DNA of 64,000 nucleotides from Candidatus Bandiella woodruffii (GTDB lineage Bacteria; Pseudomonadota; Alphaproteobacteria; Rickettsiales; Midichloriaceae): NCBI RefSeq assembly GCF_034359465.1, contig NZ_CP110820.1, positions 496,001 to 560,000 of the forward strand, read 5' to 3'. Shown piece by piece: positions 30,486 to 38,863 of this stretch (position 1 is its first letter; each line of letters starts with the position of its first letter). The notes under the pieces were generated by a model. It saw only the letters and a program-made list of their open reading frames with translations, ran no database searches and was not told where the DNA came from. The position numbers and the translations under genes were made by a program.

Positions 30486-31177
30486 TTAACAAAATGTTTC
30501 TATATGGATGTTTCTTTATCTTGTAACGTTTTTCTTCACTAATTGAACCAAAATGCTGATTATTTAATTCCATAGGTTCTGCCGCTAAACTGATTCCAGT
30601 CTTCATAACATAGATAGCCTGCATAAGCTTCTTTTGAAGAGCTGGTGGAACAGAAATAGCCTCAATACCATAATGATTTAAAGCAGTCTGATACAGCTGC
30701 TTTTTTTGAGTTGCCTCAGTGGAAAGTATTCCCACTTTTGAAATCTTGGGAAAAAGACTGCTGATGTGAAGAGTAGTTTCATAGACAATATCCACAATCG
30801 GTATATTTATGACTTCTTGTATTTTATGCAAATATGTGTGAGCCGTTTGACACGCTATCAACAGTATATCAATGCCAACGGCAGCTAAAGACTTAGCGCA
30901 ACGCAAATAGTCATTGATAAGTATTTCTTCCTGACTGCCTGTATTGATAGCATCGTTTCTATCATGAAATTGAGTGTAATTATATGTTAATAGATTAAAA
31001 TAATCTTGGTCGACAAGAGGCAGTAAATACTTAGTCGCCTTTAAAATTTTATACTCGATATCCACTGTAGCTAAGGGGCCGCACCCCCCGATAATACCGA
31101 TAGTAGGTTTCATAATCACTCCCCCGAAAATATATGTATAAGTGCAATAAGCCTACTCTTCTTATTTAAATACATTC

Positions 31178-31264
31178 TTACCACCCACTATTAGCCAAAT
31201 AACATTTTGGTTTTCCATAGTCAAACAAAATTTGCATATCTTGCTGAACCATACTTTTGTTCAT
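31178..31264 (-). CDS. Possible 28-residue small protein
   Basis: Between the beta-hydroxylase and racemase genes, on their strand, an ATG at 31264 opens a 28-codon frame (start MNKSMVQQDMQILF, end CYLANSGW) with its own stop. The start lies 8 bp after the hydroxylase stop, with a weak AAGAG upstream. It could be a remnant of a larger gene, a small protein of the cluster, or chance. I do not recognise it. Confidence 0.25.
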   Translation of the reverse strand: MNKSMVQQDMQILFDYGKPKCYLANSGW

Positions 31265-32740
31265 AGAGTACTCTTATATATTAATTAGCCATTCTTTCTT
31301 GCCAAAAAGACGTTCACTTTCTATATCGTTTTTGCGGCACATCGAAATAAGATTATCTGATTCTATTATCTGCGGAGAATCAGGCGAATAATTAAGACCC
31401 ATTACGTGATTTAACCATGGTTCTTGGCCCATTGCGTAAACATAGACTTGTTTGCATTTTAACTTTTGTATAATAGACCATGCTTTGCTGCAATTAGACC
31501 CACATAAAGTTCTGCTACGGTCAAATTCTCTGCTTAGTTGGTTTGTGAGTAATGCTCCATACACCCATGTTAATGGTGCACCCTCACACTCCATGCCTAT
31601 AAAAAGCATTTCTATAGGACCAGTAATATTAAAAATATGATCGTATAAATTCTCAGCTAGGTTGTTGGAATCAGCGGCAAACAATAATCTTTTGCCACGT
31701 ATATTCACGCAATAAGATAGCTTTGTTCGAATATTCAAATCACAGTGTTCGCCCAAAAAAGGTATGGTTAAAATTTCTCCATCTGTAAACTTTATAGTCT
31801 CTAATTCATCCATTTCTAATAAAGAACCAAAGCCGACATGCTTTAAAATTAGTTTTAGTGAGGGATCTGCTAACGTTCCCTTTTGATTGCTTGGAAAAAC
31901 TATATTTCGAACCTTATGCCTTAATTGTAATAAAGTTTCAAACATTACGTGATCTAAATGACTATGCGTAATGACCACGTAGTCTATAGAGTCTGGCAGA
32001 TCATCGAAGCTATATCTGGGGATGTTGTTTTCCACAGCATAACTAATAACGGGATCAAAAAGAATTGAGGTAGAAGCTGTCTCAACTAAAACGCAGGCAT
32101 GACCGAAATATCTAATTCTAACCCCATCTCCCTGATAATTCCTATCATCATTTTGTTTGGGAATATCTGTTGTGAAAAACGATTCAAACAGAGGAGCCTG
32201 ATGATCTGTAATATCTAATAACTTGATCAAATCTTGCAGTTCACATGGGTATTGTCGATGCTTAAAAAATACGTCCCATCTTTGATCAGAGAAGGGAATT
32301 TGTAAATAGATTTCATCATCCTGGCGGACTCTTGGTGTGCTAAAGACAAATTTTCGAAAATCTCCATCAATCTTGCTAAGAGCTATCTCTTGATGATTAT
32401 CGGTGTAATAAAACCTGTATATCAAAGATTCCATAAGACGTATAGAAGGATGATTATTTAAATCATACACAAGCTCCACAAATCCCTTAAGCATATCAGG
32501 GACGCGCTCATAAAAGGATTCCAAAGAACTGCCCTTAGCCTCGTTTAATAACATCTTGTCTAGCTCTTTTATAGAATCACCTAAAGCGATTAATGTTTTG
32601 CAGTTTTCTTTAGTTTCTTCTATAAGCGCCTTTATTTCATTAGTTTTCTCCCTTTCTAAGTCGATAAATGGTCCCCTATCATTTTAGGATCTTTTACGGC
32701 ATATGCATGAATTTTTGGATTTTGTACATATGACTTCATT

Positions 32741-33544
32741 ATTTTTAGCAGAGTGTTAGCCAAAGATAGATATAAAATTGCCCTGCTCACTTAGGAAATT
32801 ATTGTTATCCTCAAAATGTACCCAGAGCTTAATCGTAAGATCGACAACTTCTTCAGATTTTGAAACTACCTTTGTTTTTCTGGTCATTCTTGCAATTCTG
32901 TGCCTTGTGTTTGAGTTATTGGACTCAATTGAGAGTGTATGTTGTTTGCCAACAACATGTTGATGGCGAGGTATAACCTCTGAATAAACAGACCAATCGT
33001 CTGTGTAATAACTGCAATTATCTCTACTTATGATTTTCCACAATTTTCTAAAGGTTGTAACGTTACGCTTACCAACCACCCAGGCAACAACTCTCTTGAG
33101 CTCCCTACTATAGGCTTTCCATATCCATAATTTGTTTTTTTTTGAATCTACAAAATGCCACATCTCATCTATTTCAACTTCTCTCAATTCTTCCGGCACT
33201 ATTGGTCTTGGTATCTTTTTAGCATACAGTATTATCCACTTATATACGCTAGTATGAGCTACTTTAAATAATTTCCCTAGCCATCTAAAGCTACTTTTTC
33301 CCATGCTGTACAATAACACTGCCAGAGCCTTCATCTCTGGCGAACAGCCTCTTAATTTAGTGCTTGTAAAATTACATCCACACTCTTTGCATTTATACCT
33401 TTGCATACCCCTAATATTACCATTCTTAACGTATTTACTGCTACTGCATTTTTTACACTCTGTATTCATATTTCTATTTTCTTTGTTGCTCGCTATATTC
33501 ATTTTAGCATCTTATCTATCTTATGGCAACACTCCCCTTTTTAG
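32741..33544 (-). mobile_element. IS-A copy A5
   Basis: Element 32749-33536. Flanks ATTTTTAG and CTTTTTAG agree in seven of eight bases. It interrupts the hydroxylase gene after its 40 or so first codons; the disrupted protein reads through correctly once the element is removed. Confidence 0.93.
32756..33502 (-). CDS. IS1-family transposase of A5, single fused frame
   Basis: The only copy in which the slip run is nine A, so both halves form one 248-residue protein without frameshifting. Zinc-ribbon Cys, HTH, DEMW (D112), TDDW (D168/D169) and SIESNN (E193) are all in one chain. It could supply active transposase to the other copies. Confidence 0.9.
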   Translation of the reverse strand: MNIASNKENRNMNTECKKCSSSKYVKNGNIRGMQRYKCKECGCNFTSTKLRGCSPEMKALAVLLYSMGKSSFRWLGKLFKVAHTSVYKWIILYAKKIPRPIVPEELREVEIDEMWHFVDSKKNKLWIWKAYSRELKRVVAWVVGKRNVTTFRKLWKIISRDNCSYYTDDWSVYSEVIPRHQHVVGKQHTLSIESNNSNTRHRIARMTRKTKVVSKSEEVVDLTIKLWVHFEDNNNFLSEQGNFISIFG

Positions 33545-33839
33545 ATGCCTTTCGATAATATTGCATCCAGCATTTACTGGAGGCAATAGTTGTGGCCATG
33601 CATACCATCTCCAAATAAGTGGTTCGGCTTTTATGGTAGATTTCAAATAATGCATAATCAGCTTATAATTTTTGATTTTATAATAAAATATTATAGTTAT
33701 GACATAAATCATATTAGTCAAGCAAAAATAATCAAAAGCTACTACGTAACACTGAATGGCGAAATCATAAAAGAGAAAATTGGGTTAGTCATAGTCATAT
33801 ATATACCTCTCGTAAACTAAGAGTTAGCAAATTTATAGG

Positions 33840-34660
33840 CGATAGAGGGGAGTGTTCATAAATAGATAGAAAGAGCTAAAGCTTTGTTAAAAAATAAAAC
33901 AAGGGATAATCTTAGCATTTCAGAACACTTGCTAAAGCGTTTAGTCTTGCGATTTAATCTAGCAAGCATATCCCTTAAGGAGGAATTGAAGCTCTCAACC
34001 AAACAAGTTTCAGACTTTGTCTGCAGATGTATTTGAGCAATTTTATAATGACAATAGACCTCATACCCATCTGTACACATATAACGAATTTGGTATTTTT
34101 CTCCTAGCTCACGAGCTAAATCTACGTAATTTTCTTTATCACCTGAACCTACTTTAAACGCAACAGTTTTGAATCTGTCCCTATCGACAGCAGTCCATAT
34201 TCTTGTTTTATTCTCTTTTTTTTGACGTATGTATATAGCTCATCCATCTCTAATATCTCTATACGCCTCTTATCTCCCTCTATCTTTTGATTCGTCACCA
34301 TCTCATCTACTACTTTCCCTGCTTGTTTGATCCAATAAAATACTGTACTTAACGGGATATTTAATATGTGAGCTATCCTCCTAATTCCGCAGTTATTTAG
34401 ATACATCTTTATCACCATGCTCCTCTCTTTATTACCATATTTCCAATTCTTCCTACCATCTCCTTCTGTAAAGTTTTTATTACAACTCTTACATTTGTAT
34501 CTCTGCTTTTTCCTTGCATATCCATTTTTTGATACCCCTTTCCCTTTGCAATATTTACATTCTATTTTCTCCATTTTTCCCTTTCTTTTTTTTCCTTCCC
34601 TCTCCTTATATCACATTCTTTTCTTCTTTCCTATCCCTTTTAAAACACTCCCCGATAGAG
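33840..34660 (-). mobile_element. IS-D copy D2 with perfect target duplication
   Basis: Element 33848-34652 (805 bp), flanked by CGATAGAG at 33840-33847 and 34653-34660. The target is inside palindromic repeat R3. Confidence 0.95.
33856..34574 (-). CDS. IS-D transposase of D2
   Basis: IS1-like transposase in two frames. The first (34574-34149) has CKYC/CKSC zinc ribbon, HTH GIRRIAHILNIPLSTVFYWI and MDELYTYVKKK. A -1 slip at eight A followed by G gives KENKTRIWTAVDRDRFKTVA, leading into the second frame with CTDGYEVY and LVESFNSSLRDML. That chain resembles the InsAB join of IS1. Confidence 0.85.
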
Positions 34661-34804
34661 AACTTGGAAAAGAGATAGGAATACAAGCGATGAGCATGAG
34701 GAGCGTACTATTTGTACGTGATGAAATGCGAAGTCCGAAATATTTTGAGGCCAATTTTTAAAGTTAGCGGAGTATATAATTACTTCTCTTTTTTTATTCA
34801 GTTG

Positions 34805-34908
34805 GTATATTTCCAATTCAGCTATACTTTTCTACTAAATCATCCAAAGTTCGCTCTATCTTCTTTATTTTTTCTTTTTTCTTGTTGACTTTCAAGACGG
34901 TATCAGTG
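34805..34908 (-). pseudogene. Possible 3' end of a lost coiled-coil protein
   Basis: An open frame reads VNKKKEKIKKIERTLDDLVE and stops at TGA. It has no start and no matching upstream sequence. A strongly helical charged tail suggests a remnant; chance is possible. Confidence 0.25.
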
Positions 34909-34938
34909 GTCTTACATTGGCGAAATATAATTGGACAA

Positions 34939-34978
34939 CAGCTTGATATGGGTTAAATCGCTGCCCCATATCAAGCTG
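34939..34978. terminator. Perfect 14-bp inverted repeat downstream of tlc
   Basis: CAGCTTGATATGGG and CCCATATCAAGCTG with a 12-base loop, starting about 33 bp after the tlc stop. It could end the tlc transcript as a stable hairpin, but no T-run follows on that strand, so the call is tentative. The 34777-35011 gap holds little else. Confidence 0.5.
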
Positions 34979-35011
34979 AATTTTCATAGCATTTCGCTGT
35001 AAAATTTTTTG

Positions 35012-36442
35012 TTAGTTGGTGATTTTGTTGAACTCTTTAGCCAGCATAAATACAGCAACAAACCACACAACCATAATAACTAAAAACACCCCAAAGAAAA
35101 TTGGTGACAGATTTACCAGTGTTGCTCCAGGGATTGCAGAAAGCATAACCCATTGAATAACCGCACCACTGGATTTACCAACCCTACTTCCAATGACATC
35201 TGCCGCAGCTTTACCTTTTGACTTCAAAGCTTCGTCAAGAGGAATATATGCCATTTCTTTTGTTGCATCAAAAAATGCATATTTTGTCGCTTTACTTAGA
35301 ATGTTCTGAATCAAGCCAGCATATACTGCAACCACTATTGGGACTAATGTAAGGAACGGAAGTAACTGCATAATTTCAACCTGGTATATTGAAAAGACGA
35401 AGAATATAATCCCGGTAATAACTATAATCATTGGGGTTAGTAACGCTGCCGTTCTCCAAGATATAATCCGCATAATGTAAGAACCAGTAAGCATAGCAGC
35501 CATGCAGACCAATCCAGTATAAGTTTGCAAAACACCCATAAAACCAGCATAATCCTGAGGATTTGGGTAAACCATTCTGGCTTGAGCTTTCCAAACTCCC
35601 TCAACCAGATTGATTGAAAACCCATAGCACAGGATTAAAAGAGCTATCAACCCAATGTATTTTGAAGTGAATACATATTTCAGCCCTTCCAAAAATCCGA
35701 TTTTTTTCTTACTTTTTTTAGTCTCTGCATTTATAACTTCGTTTGACACCAACACATTTGATAAAATCCAGAATAACAAAGACAATACAACACCTCCTAT
35801 AGCGACCGATGAGTTGATATAGATCAAAGAATCTTGCCAACCATTTACTGTATAACTTTGGTTAGTAAATATCTTTGTTAATTGGCCTGCCATTAACATA
35901 CCAATTTGGGCAACCAAACCAAACAATGGGTATAACCTTTTCGCTTCTTCTATTTTAAACACTTGGTTTGCAATTTGCCAAAACATCAATGCCAACATAA
36001 GACTTCCCCATAACTCAGCATATATATAGTAAAGTGAATAAGCCCAATCTTCAAACATCACGAATAGATATCTGAATACTGGGAATTGACTTGAAACAGC
36101 ACTTAGGTCGATATGAAAATCTTGAATATTAGGAAAGATTACAAAACTAAATAGCACAAAGTAACCAATAAAAAGCAAGTTAAAAAGATGAAAAATAATG
36201 GTTTTATTTAACACACTAGACAATTTCGTATAAATTAAAGTGAACAAAATGGCAGCGGGCAACACACCATATAGTTTTATTGTACTAATAAGCTCAGCAC
36301 CCATATACGAAACAACAATTGTATCCTTAGTAATCCTTTGTATGCTGTATACAAAGACGATAAGGACCATCATCAGAGATATTACTATAAATTTAGAGAA
36401 TTCTTCTTTTCTTACCGGAAGATACTTATAAATGTCTATCAT
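35012..36442 (-). CDS. tlc: ADP/ATP translocase (Tlc/NTT family)
   Basis: Exchanges bacterial ADP for host ATP across the inner membrane; hallmark of energy parasites such as Rickettsia and Chlamydia. 476 residues, about 12 membrane segments. Family features: the N-terminal region YKYLPVRKEEFSKFIVIS, the cytoplasmic FWQIANQVFKIEEAKRLYP, and the late KATKYAFFDATKEMAYIPLD. Length is close to the 500-residue norm. Rickettsiales usually have several paralogues with different nucleotide specificity, so the substrate cannot be fixed. It stands alone. Confidence 0.95.
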   Translation of the reverse strand: MIDIYKYLPVRKEEFSKFIVISLMMVLIVFVYSIQRITKDTIVVSYMGAELISTIKLYGVLPAAILFTLIYTKLSSVLNKTIIFHLFNLLFIGYFVLFSFVIFPNIQDFHIDLSAVSSQFPVFRYLFVMFEDWAYSLYYIYAELWGSLMLALMFWQIANQVFKIEEAKRLYPLFGLVAQIGMLMAGQLTKIFTNQSYTVNGWQDSLIYINSSVAIGGVVLSLLFWILSNVLVSNEVINAETKKSKKKIGFLEGLKYVFTSKYIGLIALLILCYGFSINLVEGVWKAQARMVYPNPQDYAGFMGVLQTYTGLVCMAAMLTGSYIMRIISWRTAALLTPMIIVITGIIFFVFSIYQVEIMQLLPFLTLVPIVVAVYAGLIQNILSKATKYAFFDATKEMAYIPLDEALKSKGKAAADVIGSRVGKSSGAVIQWVMLSAIPGATLVNLSPIFFGVFLVIMVVWFVAVFMLAKEFNKITN

Positions 36443-36596
36443 AAATGCTTTTTACAAACCTCAATATTTTAAATTGCATTATTGTATAGATTTTAAAGCA
36501 AAAGTATATATATTTTTTTCTTAATGAACAAAATTTATGCATTTATTTCTTAAAATTCGACACTATGCACCTCTGATAATAAACGTTGGTAGAATG

Positions 36597-36760
36597 TATA
36601 CACCTCTCGTAAATCAAGAGTTGATGAAATTTATAGACAACAGAGAACTTGGAAAAGAGCGAGGAATACGATTGATGAGCATGAGGAGCGTACAAAAGTA
36701 CGTGACGAAATGCGAAGTCCGAAGTATTTTGACGCCAATTTTTCAAGTTATCGGAGTATA
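36597..36760. repeat. Dispersed palindromic repeat, copy R4
   Basis: The best-preserved copy, 164 bp from TATACACCTCTCGTAAATC to TTATCGGAGTATA. It contains the central palindrome GCGTACAAAAGTACG. It is open through one frame (VNQELMKFIDNRELGKERGI...), like other members. Together with R5 it fills the 36443-36873 gap. Confidence 0.85.
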
Positions 36761-36879
36761 GACGACAAATAACTTTAAAAAGAGTCAGGAATACGATTGA
36801 TGAGCATGGAGAACGTACAATAGTACTCTGACTTTATGCGAATTCGGACATATTTTGAGGCCAATTTTTGAAGTTATGT
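36761..36879. repeat. Dispersed palindromic repeat, diverged copy R5 in tandem
   Basis: Directly follows R4 in the same orientation: CAGGAATACGATTGATGAGC, then diverged GCATGGAGAACGTACAATAG, TATTTTGAGGCCAATTTTTG. Its last bases supply the stop codon of ruvX (36874-36876). Confidence 0.75.
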
Positions 36880-37329
36880 GTTTTGAAAAAAATTTTCCAA
36901 CAGAATGCAAGCAGCAACAATATCGTCTATTTGGTTTCTTTTCTTTCGTTTGATGTTGCTCTCTTTTAACAAAGTGTTTGCAAGAGCAGTTGTGCACCTT
37001 TCATCACTCAGAATGGTTGGGATATGAGCTTTTGTCGCTAATGTTTCGGCAAACTTCACAATATGCTTTGCATTCGCTGCGATGCTACCGTCAAACTTCA
37101 ACGGAAGGCCTATAATTATCCCATTAATGTCCATCTCTTTAATTAAGGTTAACAATACTTCTAAATTCTTCTCTATATCTTCAAACACCTCAGTTGGTAT
37201 AGCTAATCTGATTTCAGAATTGTATATAGCTAAACCTGATTTTCTTGCACCAAAATCGATCCCCAAAACTTTAAAAATTTTTAGTTCTTTAAGGGTTTTT
37301 AAAAAATCAGCTTTACTTTCGCATATCAT
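36874..37329 (-). CDS. ruvX: Putative pre-16S rRNA nuclease / Holliday junction resolvase-like RuvX (YqgF)
   Basis: RNase H-fold protein of the YqgF family, implicated in 5' maturation of 16S rRNA. I start it at ATG 37327-37329 (MICESKADFLKTL), since the longer frame would run into gatC on the other strand. Motifs: VLGIDFGARKSGLAI (catalytic Asp), IIIGLPLKFDGS, and LSDERCTTALA; the late QIDDIVAACILL is conserved. The C-terminus and stop come from the adjacent repeat R5. Divergent from gatC. Confidence 0.88.
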   Translation of the reverse strand: MICESKADFLKTLKELKIFKVLGIDFGARKSGLAIYNSEIRLAIPTEVFEDIEKNLEVLLTLIKEMDINGIIIGLPLKFDGSIAANAKHIVKFAETLATKAHIPTILSDERCTTALANTLLKESNIKRKKRNQIDDIVAACILLENFFQNT

Positions 37330-37369
37330 GTAGTAAAAGTGTATTATGCAATGAAATCTAGAGCATATA

Positions 37370-37657
37370 ATGGACAATAATAGAGCTGAAGTAAAGAAGA
37401 TAATGCAACTGGCAAGCCTGTCTTTTGTTGAGGATGATCTGGCTCAATACCAAAAAGATCTGAATAACATAATTGACTTATTCGACAAGCTAAAAGAAGT
37501 GAAAACCGATGGGGTTGAACCTTTGCTAAACACTCTCGATGATGATCTTAGACTAAGAGAAGACTTGATCATTAAAGAAAACAGTAGGGAAGATATTTTT
37601 AAAAATGCTCCCAAAAGCAAATACGGTTTTTTTACGGTTCCCAAAATGATCGAATAG
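37370..37657 (+). CDS. gatC: Asp-tRNA(Asn)/Glu-tRNA(Gln) amidotransferase subunit C
   Basis: Small subunit of GatCAB, which amidates misacylated Glu-tRNA(Gln) and Asp-tRNA(Asn). 95 residues: VKKIMQLASLSFVEDDLAQY, LNNIIDLFDKLKEVKTDGVEPL, and the closing PKSKYGFFTVPKMIE are standard. gatA and gatB are not here; instead a response regulator follows after one base. Confidence 0.93.
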   Translation: MDNNRAEVKKIMQLASLSFVEDDLAQYQKDLNNIIDLFDKLKEVKTDGVEPLLNTLDDDLRLREDLIIKENSREDIFKNAPKSKYGFFTVPKMIE

Positions 37658-37658
37658 G

Positions 37659-38324
37659 ATGTTGTATCATATACTAATTGTTGACGATGATGATGAAATC
37701 AGAGAGCTTTTATCGGAATATTTGCAACGGCATGAATATGCAGTGAGCGTTGCTTCCGACACTAAAGCAGCAGAAGCATTAATTGATACATTCCAGTTTG
37801 ATGTAATTATATTGGATGTTTTAATGCCGGGAGAGACAGGTGTTGAGTTTTTAAAGCGCAGGAACAATCTTAAAACCCCAGTGATTATGTTGACTGCTCT
37901 TGGGGATGTGGATGACAGAATAAATGGCCTGGAAAGTGGAGCTGAAGATTATATGGCCAAGCCATTCGAACCAAAGGAATTGCTGGTTAGGGTGAAGAAA
38001 TTAATAGCAAGATTCCAGAACACCTCGCTAATAGAGAAAACGGTGAAATTTGGCGATTATGAGTTTGATTGGGAAAATAAAAAACTATTGCAAAACGGCA
38101 ACAAAATACAATTAACGACCAATCAACGTGATTTGATGTATATTTTTATTAAGAACATAGGTATTGTTATGAATAGGGAAGAAATTGCGAAACAATTATG
38201 TCATGTCAATATCAGAACAATCGATACTCAAATTACAAGACTAAGAAGTAAAATAGAAAAAGACCCCAAAAACCCTGAATTTTTACAAACCGTAAGAAAC
38301 CAAGGATACGTTTTATGGGCGTAA
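37659..38324 (+). CDS. OmpR/PhoB-family response regulator
   Basis: 221 residues. Receiver domain (residues 1-120) with the acidic pocket DDDDE, phospho-acceptor Asp in VIILDVLMPGETG, the LTALGD Thr, and Lys in MAKPFEP. The C-terminal winged-helix DNA-binding domain (about 127-221) has ITRLRSKIEKDPKNP and the end VRNQGYVLWA. It is one base after gatC and likely cotranscribed. No histidine kinase is adjacent, so the signal is unknown. Confidence 0.9.
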   Translation: MLYHILIVDDDDEIRELLSEYLQRHEYAVSVASDTKAAEALIDTFQFDVIILDVLMPGETGVEFLKRRNNLKTPVIMLTALGDVDDRINGLESGAEDYMAKPFEPKELLVRVKKLIARFQNTSLIEKTVKFGDYEFDWENKKLLQNGNKIQLTTNQRDLMYIFIKNIGIVMNREEIAKQLCHVNIRTIDTQITRLRSKIEKDPKNPEFLQTVRNQGYVLWA

Positions 38325-38400
38325 ATTATGCAAAACAGCTAGGGACTTGGCAGTTCCTCTGAACAGACACCTTCCGTTCTATCAGAGGTAAATCTTGATA

Positions 38401-38715
38401 TCAACCAAGGTTTACTTGGTTTTGCTCCCTTTTTTCGAGTACTTTTTTAATTCTTTTCTTTATTTTTATCGCTTCAGAAGCAAGTTTGGAATCTGAAGTG
38501 CTTAACAAAAAATCATCCAAACCGTAGTTATGTTCAATGGTTCTTATGCTTCCCGGAGTCGCTTTGAACTTTACAAAAGCGCCAAGTATATCGCTTCTTA
38601 GCGAATAGCTCTGCATGTTAGGCAAAAACCTTCTTCTAGTTTTACGATTTGAGTGTGAAACGTTGTTTCCCACAACAATTCCCTTGTTTACATCGATTTG
38701 ACATTTCCTTGACAT
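38401..38715 (-). CDS. rpmB: 50S ribosomal protein L28
   Basis: 104 residues in the alphaproteobacterial long form: MSRKCQIDVNKGIVVGNNVS, HSNRKTRRRFLPNMQ, and a basic C-terminal extension. A plausible promoter lies upstream (see 38749-38777). IS-C copy C3 has inserted 153 bp upstream of the start. Confidence 0.94.
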   Translation of the reverse strand: MSRKCQIDVNKGIVVGNNVSHSNRKTRRRFLPNMQSYSLRSDILGAFVKFKATPGSIRTIEHNYGLDDFLLSTSDSKLASEAIKIKKRIKKVLEKREQNQVNLG

Positions 38716-38748
38716 TGTATGCTCTGTAAATAAAACGTTTAGTAGCCA

Positions 38749-38777
38749 TTAGTAACAATTTTTTTACCAAATGACAA
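38749..38777 (-). promoter_or_regulatory. Putative sigma-70 promoter of rpmB
   Basis: On the minus strand TTGTCA (38772-38777), a 17-bp spacer, and TACTAA (38749-38754), about 35 bp before the rpmB ATG. Spacing is ideal and the -35 is a five-of-six match. No transcript evidence is possible here. Confidence 0.45.
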
Positions 38778-38863
38778 GCAAAAATTATCTTTCGAAAAAA
38801 TAAGTTGGGTTTTGTATTGAAACATTGCGAAGTCAGTGTTAGAATCCCGCATATCAAAATTAT

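Larger units (their letters stand above)
29468..31113 (-). pseudogene. Aspartate/glutamate racemase family protein, split by IS-A
   Basis: PLP-independent racemase with two catalytic cysteines. The 5' part starts at ATG 31113, with GGGGGAG as SD and MKPTIGIIGGCGPLAT as N-terminus, and contains LLIACQTAHTYL (first Cys). It is cut at HPYRNILLNK by copy A4. The 3' part (29691-29468) resumes SLPNPILIIKEAVHYL and holds VILGCTELPLALPY (second Cys). With the two halves apart the enzyme cannot form. In an NRPS setting it would supply a D-amino acid such as D-Asp. A GTG 6 bp upstream is a less likely start. Confidence 0.88.
31274..33655 (-). pseudogene. CmlA-type diiron beta-hydroxylase, broken by IS-A and a frameshift
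   Basis: Homologue of CmlA, the non-heme diiron enzyme that beta-hydroxylates an NRPS-bound amino acid in chloramphenicol synthesis. The N-terminus (ATG 33655) reads MHYLKSTIKAEPLIWRWYAW and continues to ERHLK, where copy A5 intervenes. After A5 the frame continues IMKSYVQNPKIHAYAVKDPK and then breaks at GGGG (32673-32676). One more G would give GGPFIDLEREK and join the long 3' part. That part has SFYERVPDMLKGFVELVYDL, the metallo-beta-lactamase-fold metal motif THSHLDH (codons 196-202 from ATG 32554), FLGEHCDLNIRTK, and MECEGAPLTW. Everything except the two lesions matches the family. Confidence 0.85.
33802..34776. repeat. Dispersed palindromic repeat R3, split by IS-D
   Basis: The left part 33802-33847 (TATACCTCTCGTAAACTAAG...) and right part 34653-34776 (GAGAACTTGGAAAAGAG... 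to GCGGAGTATA) rejoin into one family member when IS-D copy D2 and one duplication are removed. Confidence 0.85.

Noticed and set aside
27062-33655. Lasso-peptide cluster, because of the asparagine-synthetase homologue and a short frame
   Set aside because: The homologue has a complete glutaminase domain, and there is no lasso protease or leader-binding protein. The adenylation fragment, phosphopantetheinyl transferase and CmlA-type enzyme point to NRPS.
33303-33820. Plus-strand frames opposite the IS-A transposase and beyond
   Set aside because: The sequences repeat identically opposite every IS-A copy and are antisense artefacts; the part after 33545 is antisense to the hydroxylase N-terminus.
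36537-36761. A 74-codon frame ending in SILTPIFQVIGV
   Set aside because: Most of it is palindromic repeat R4; there is no ribosome site and no sign of a separate gene.
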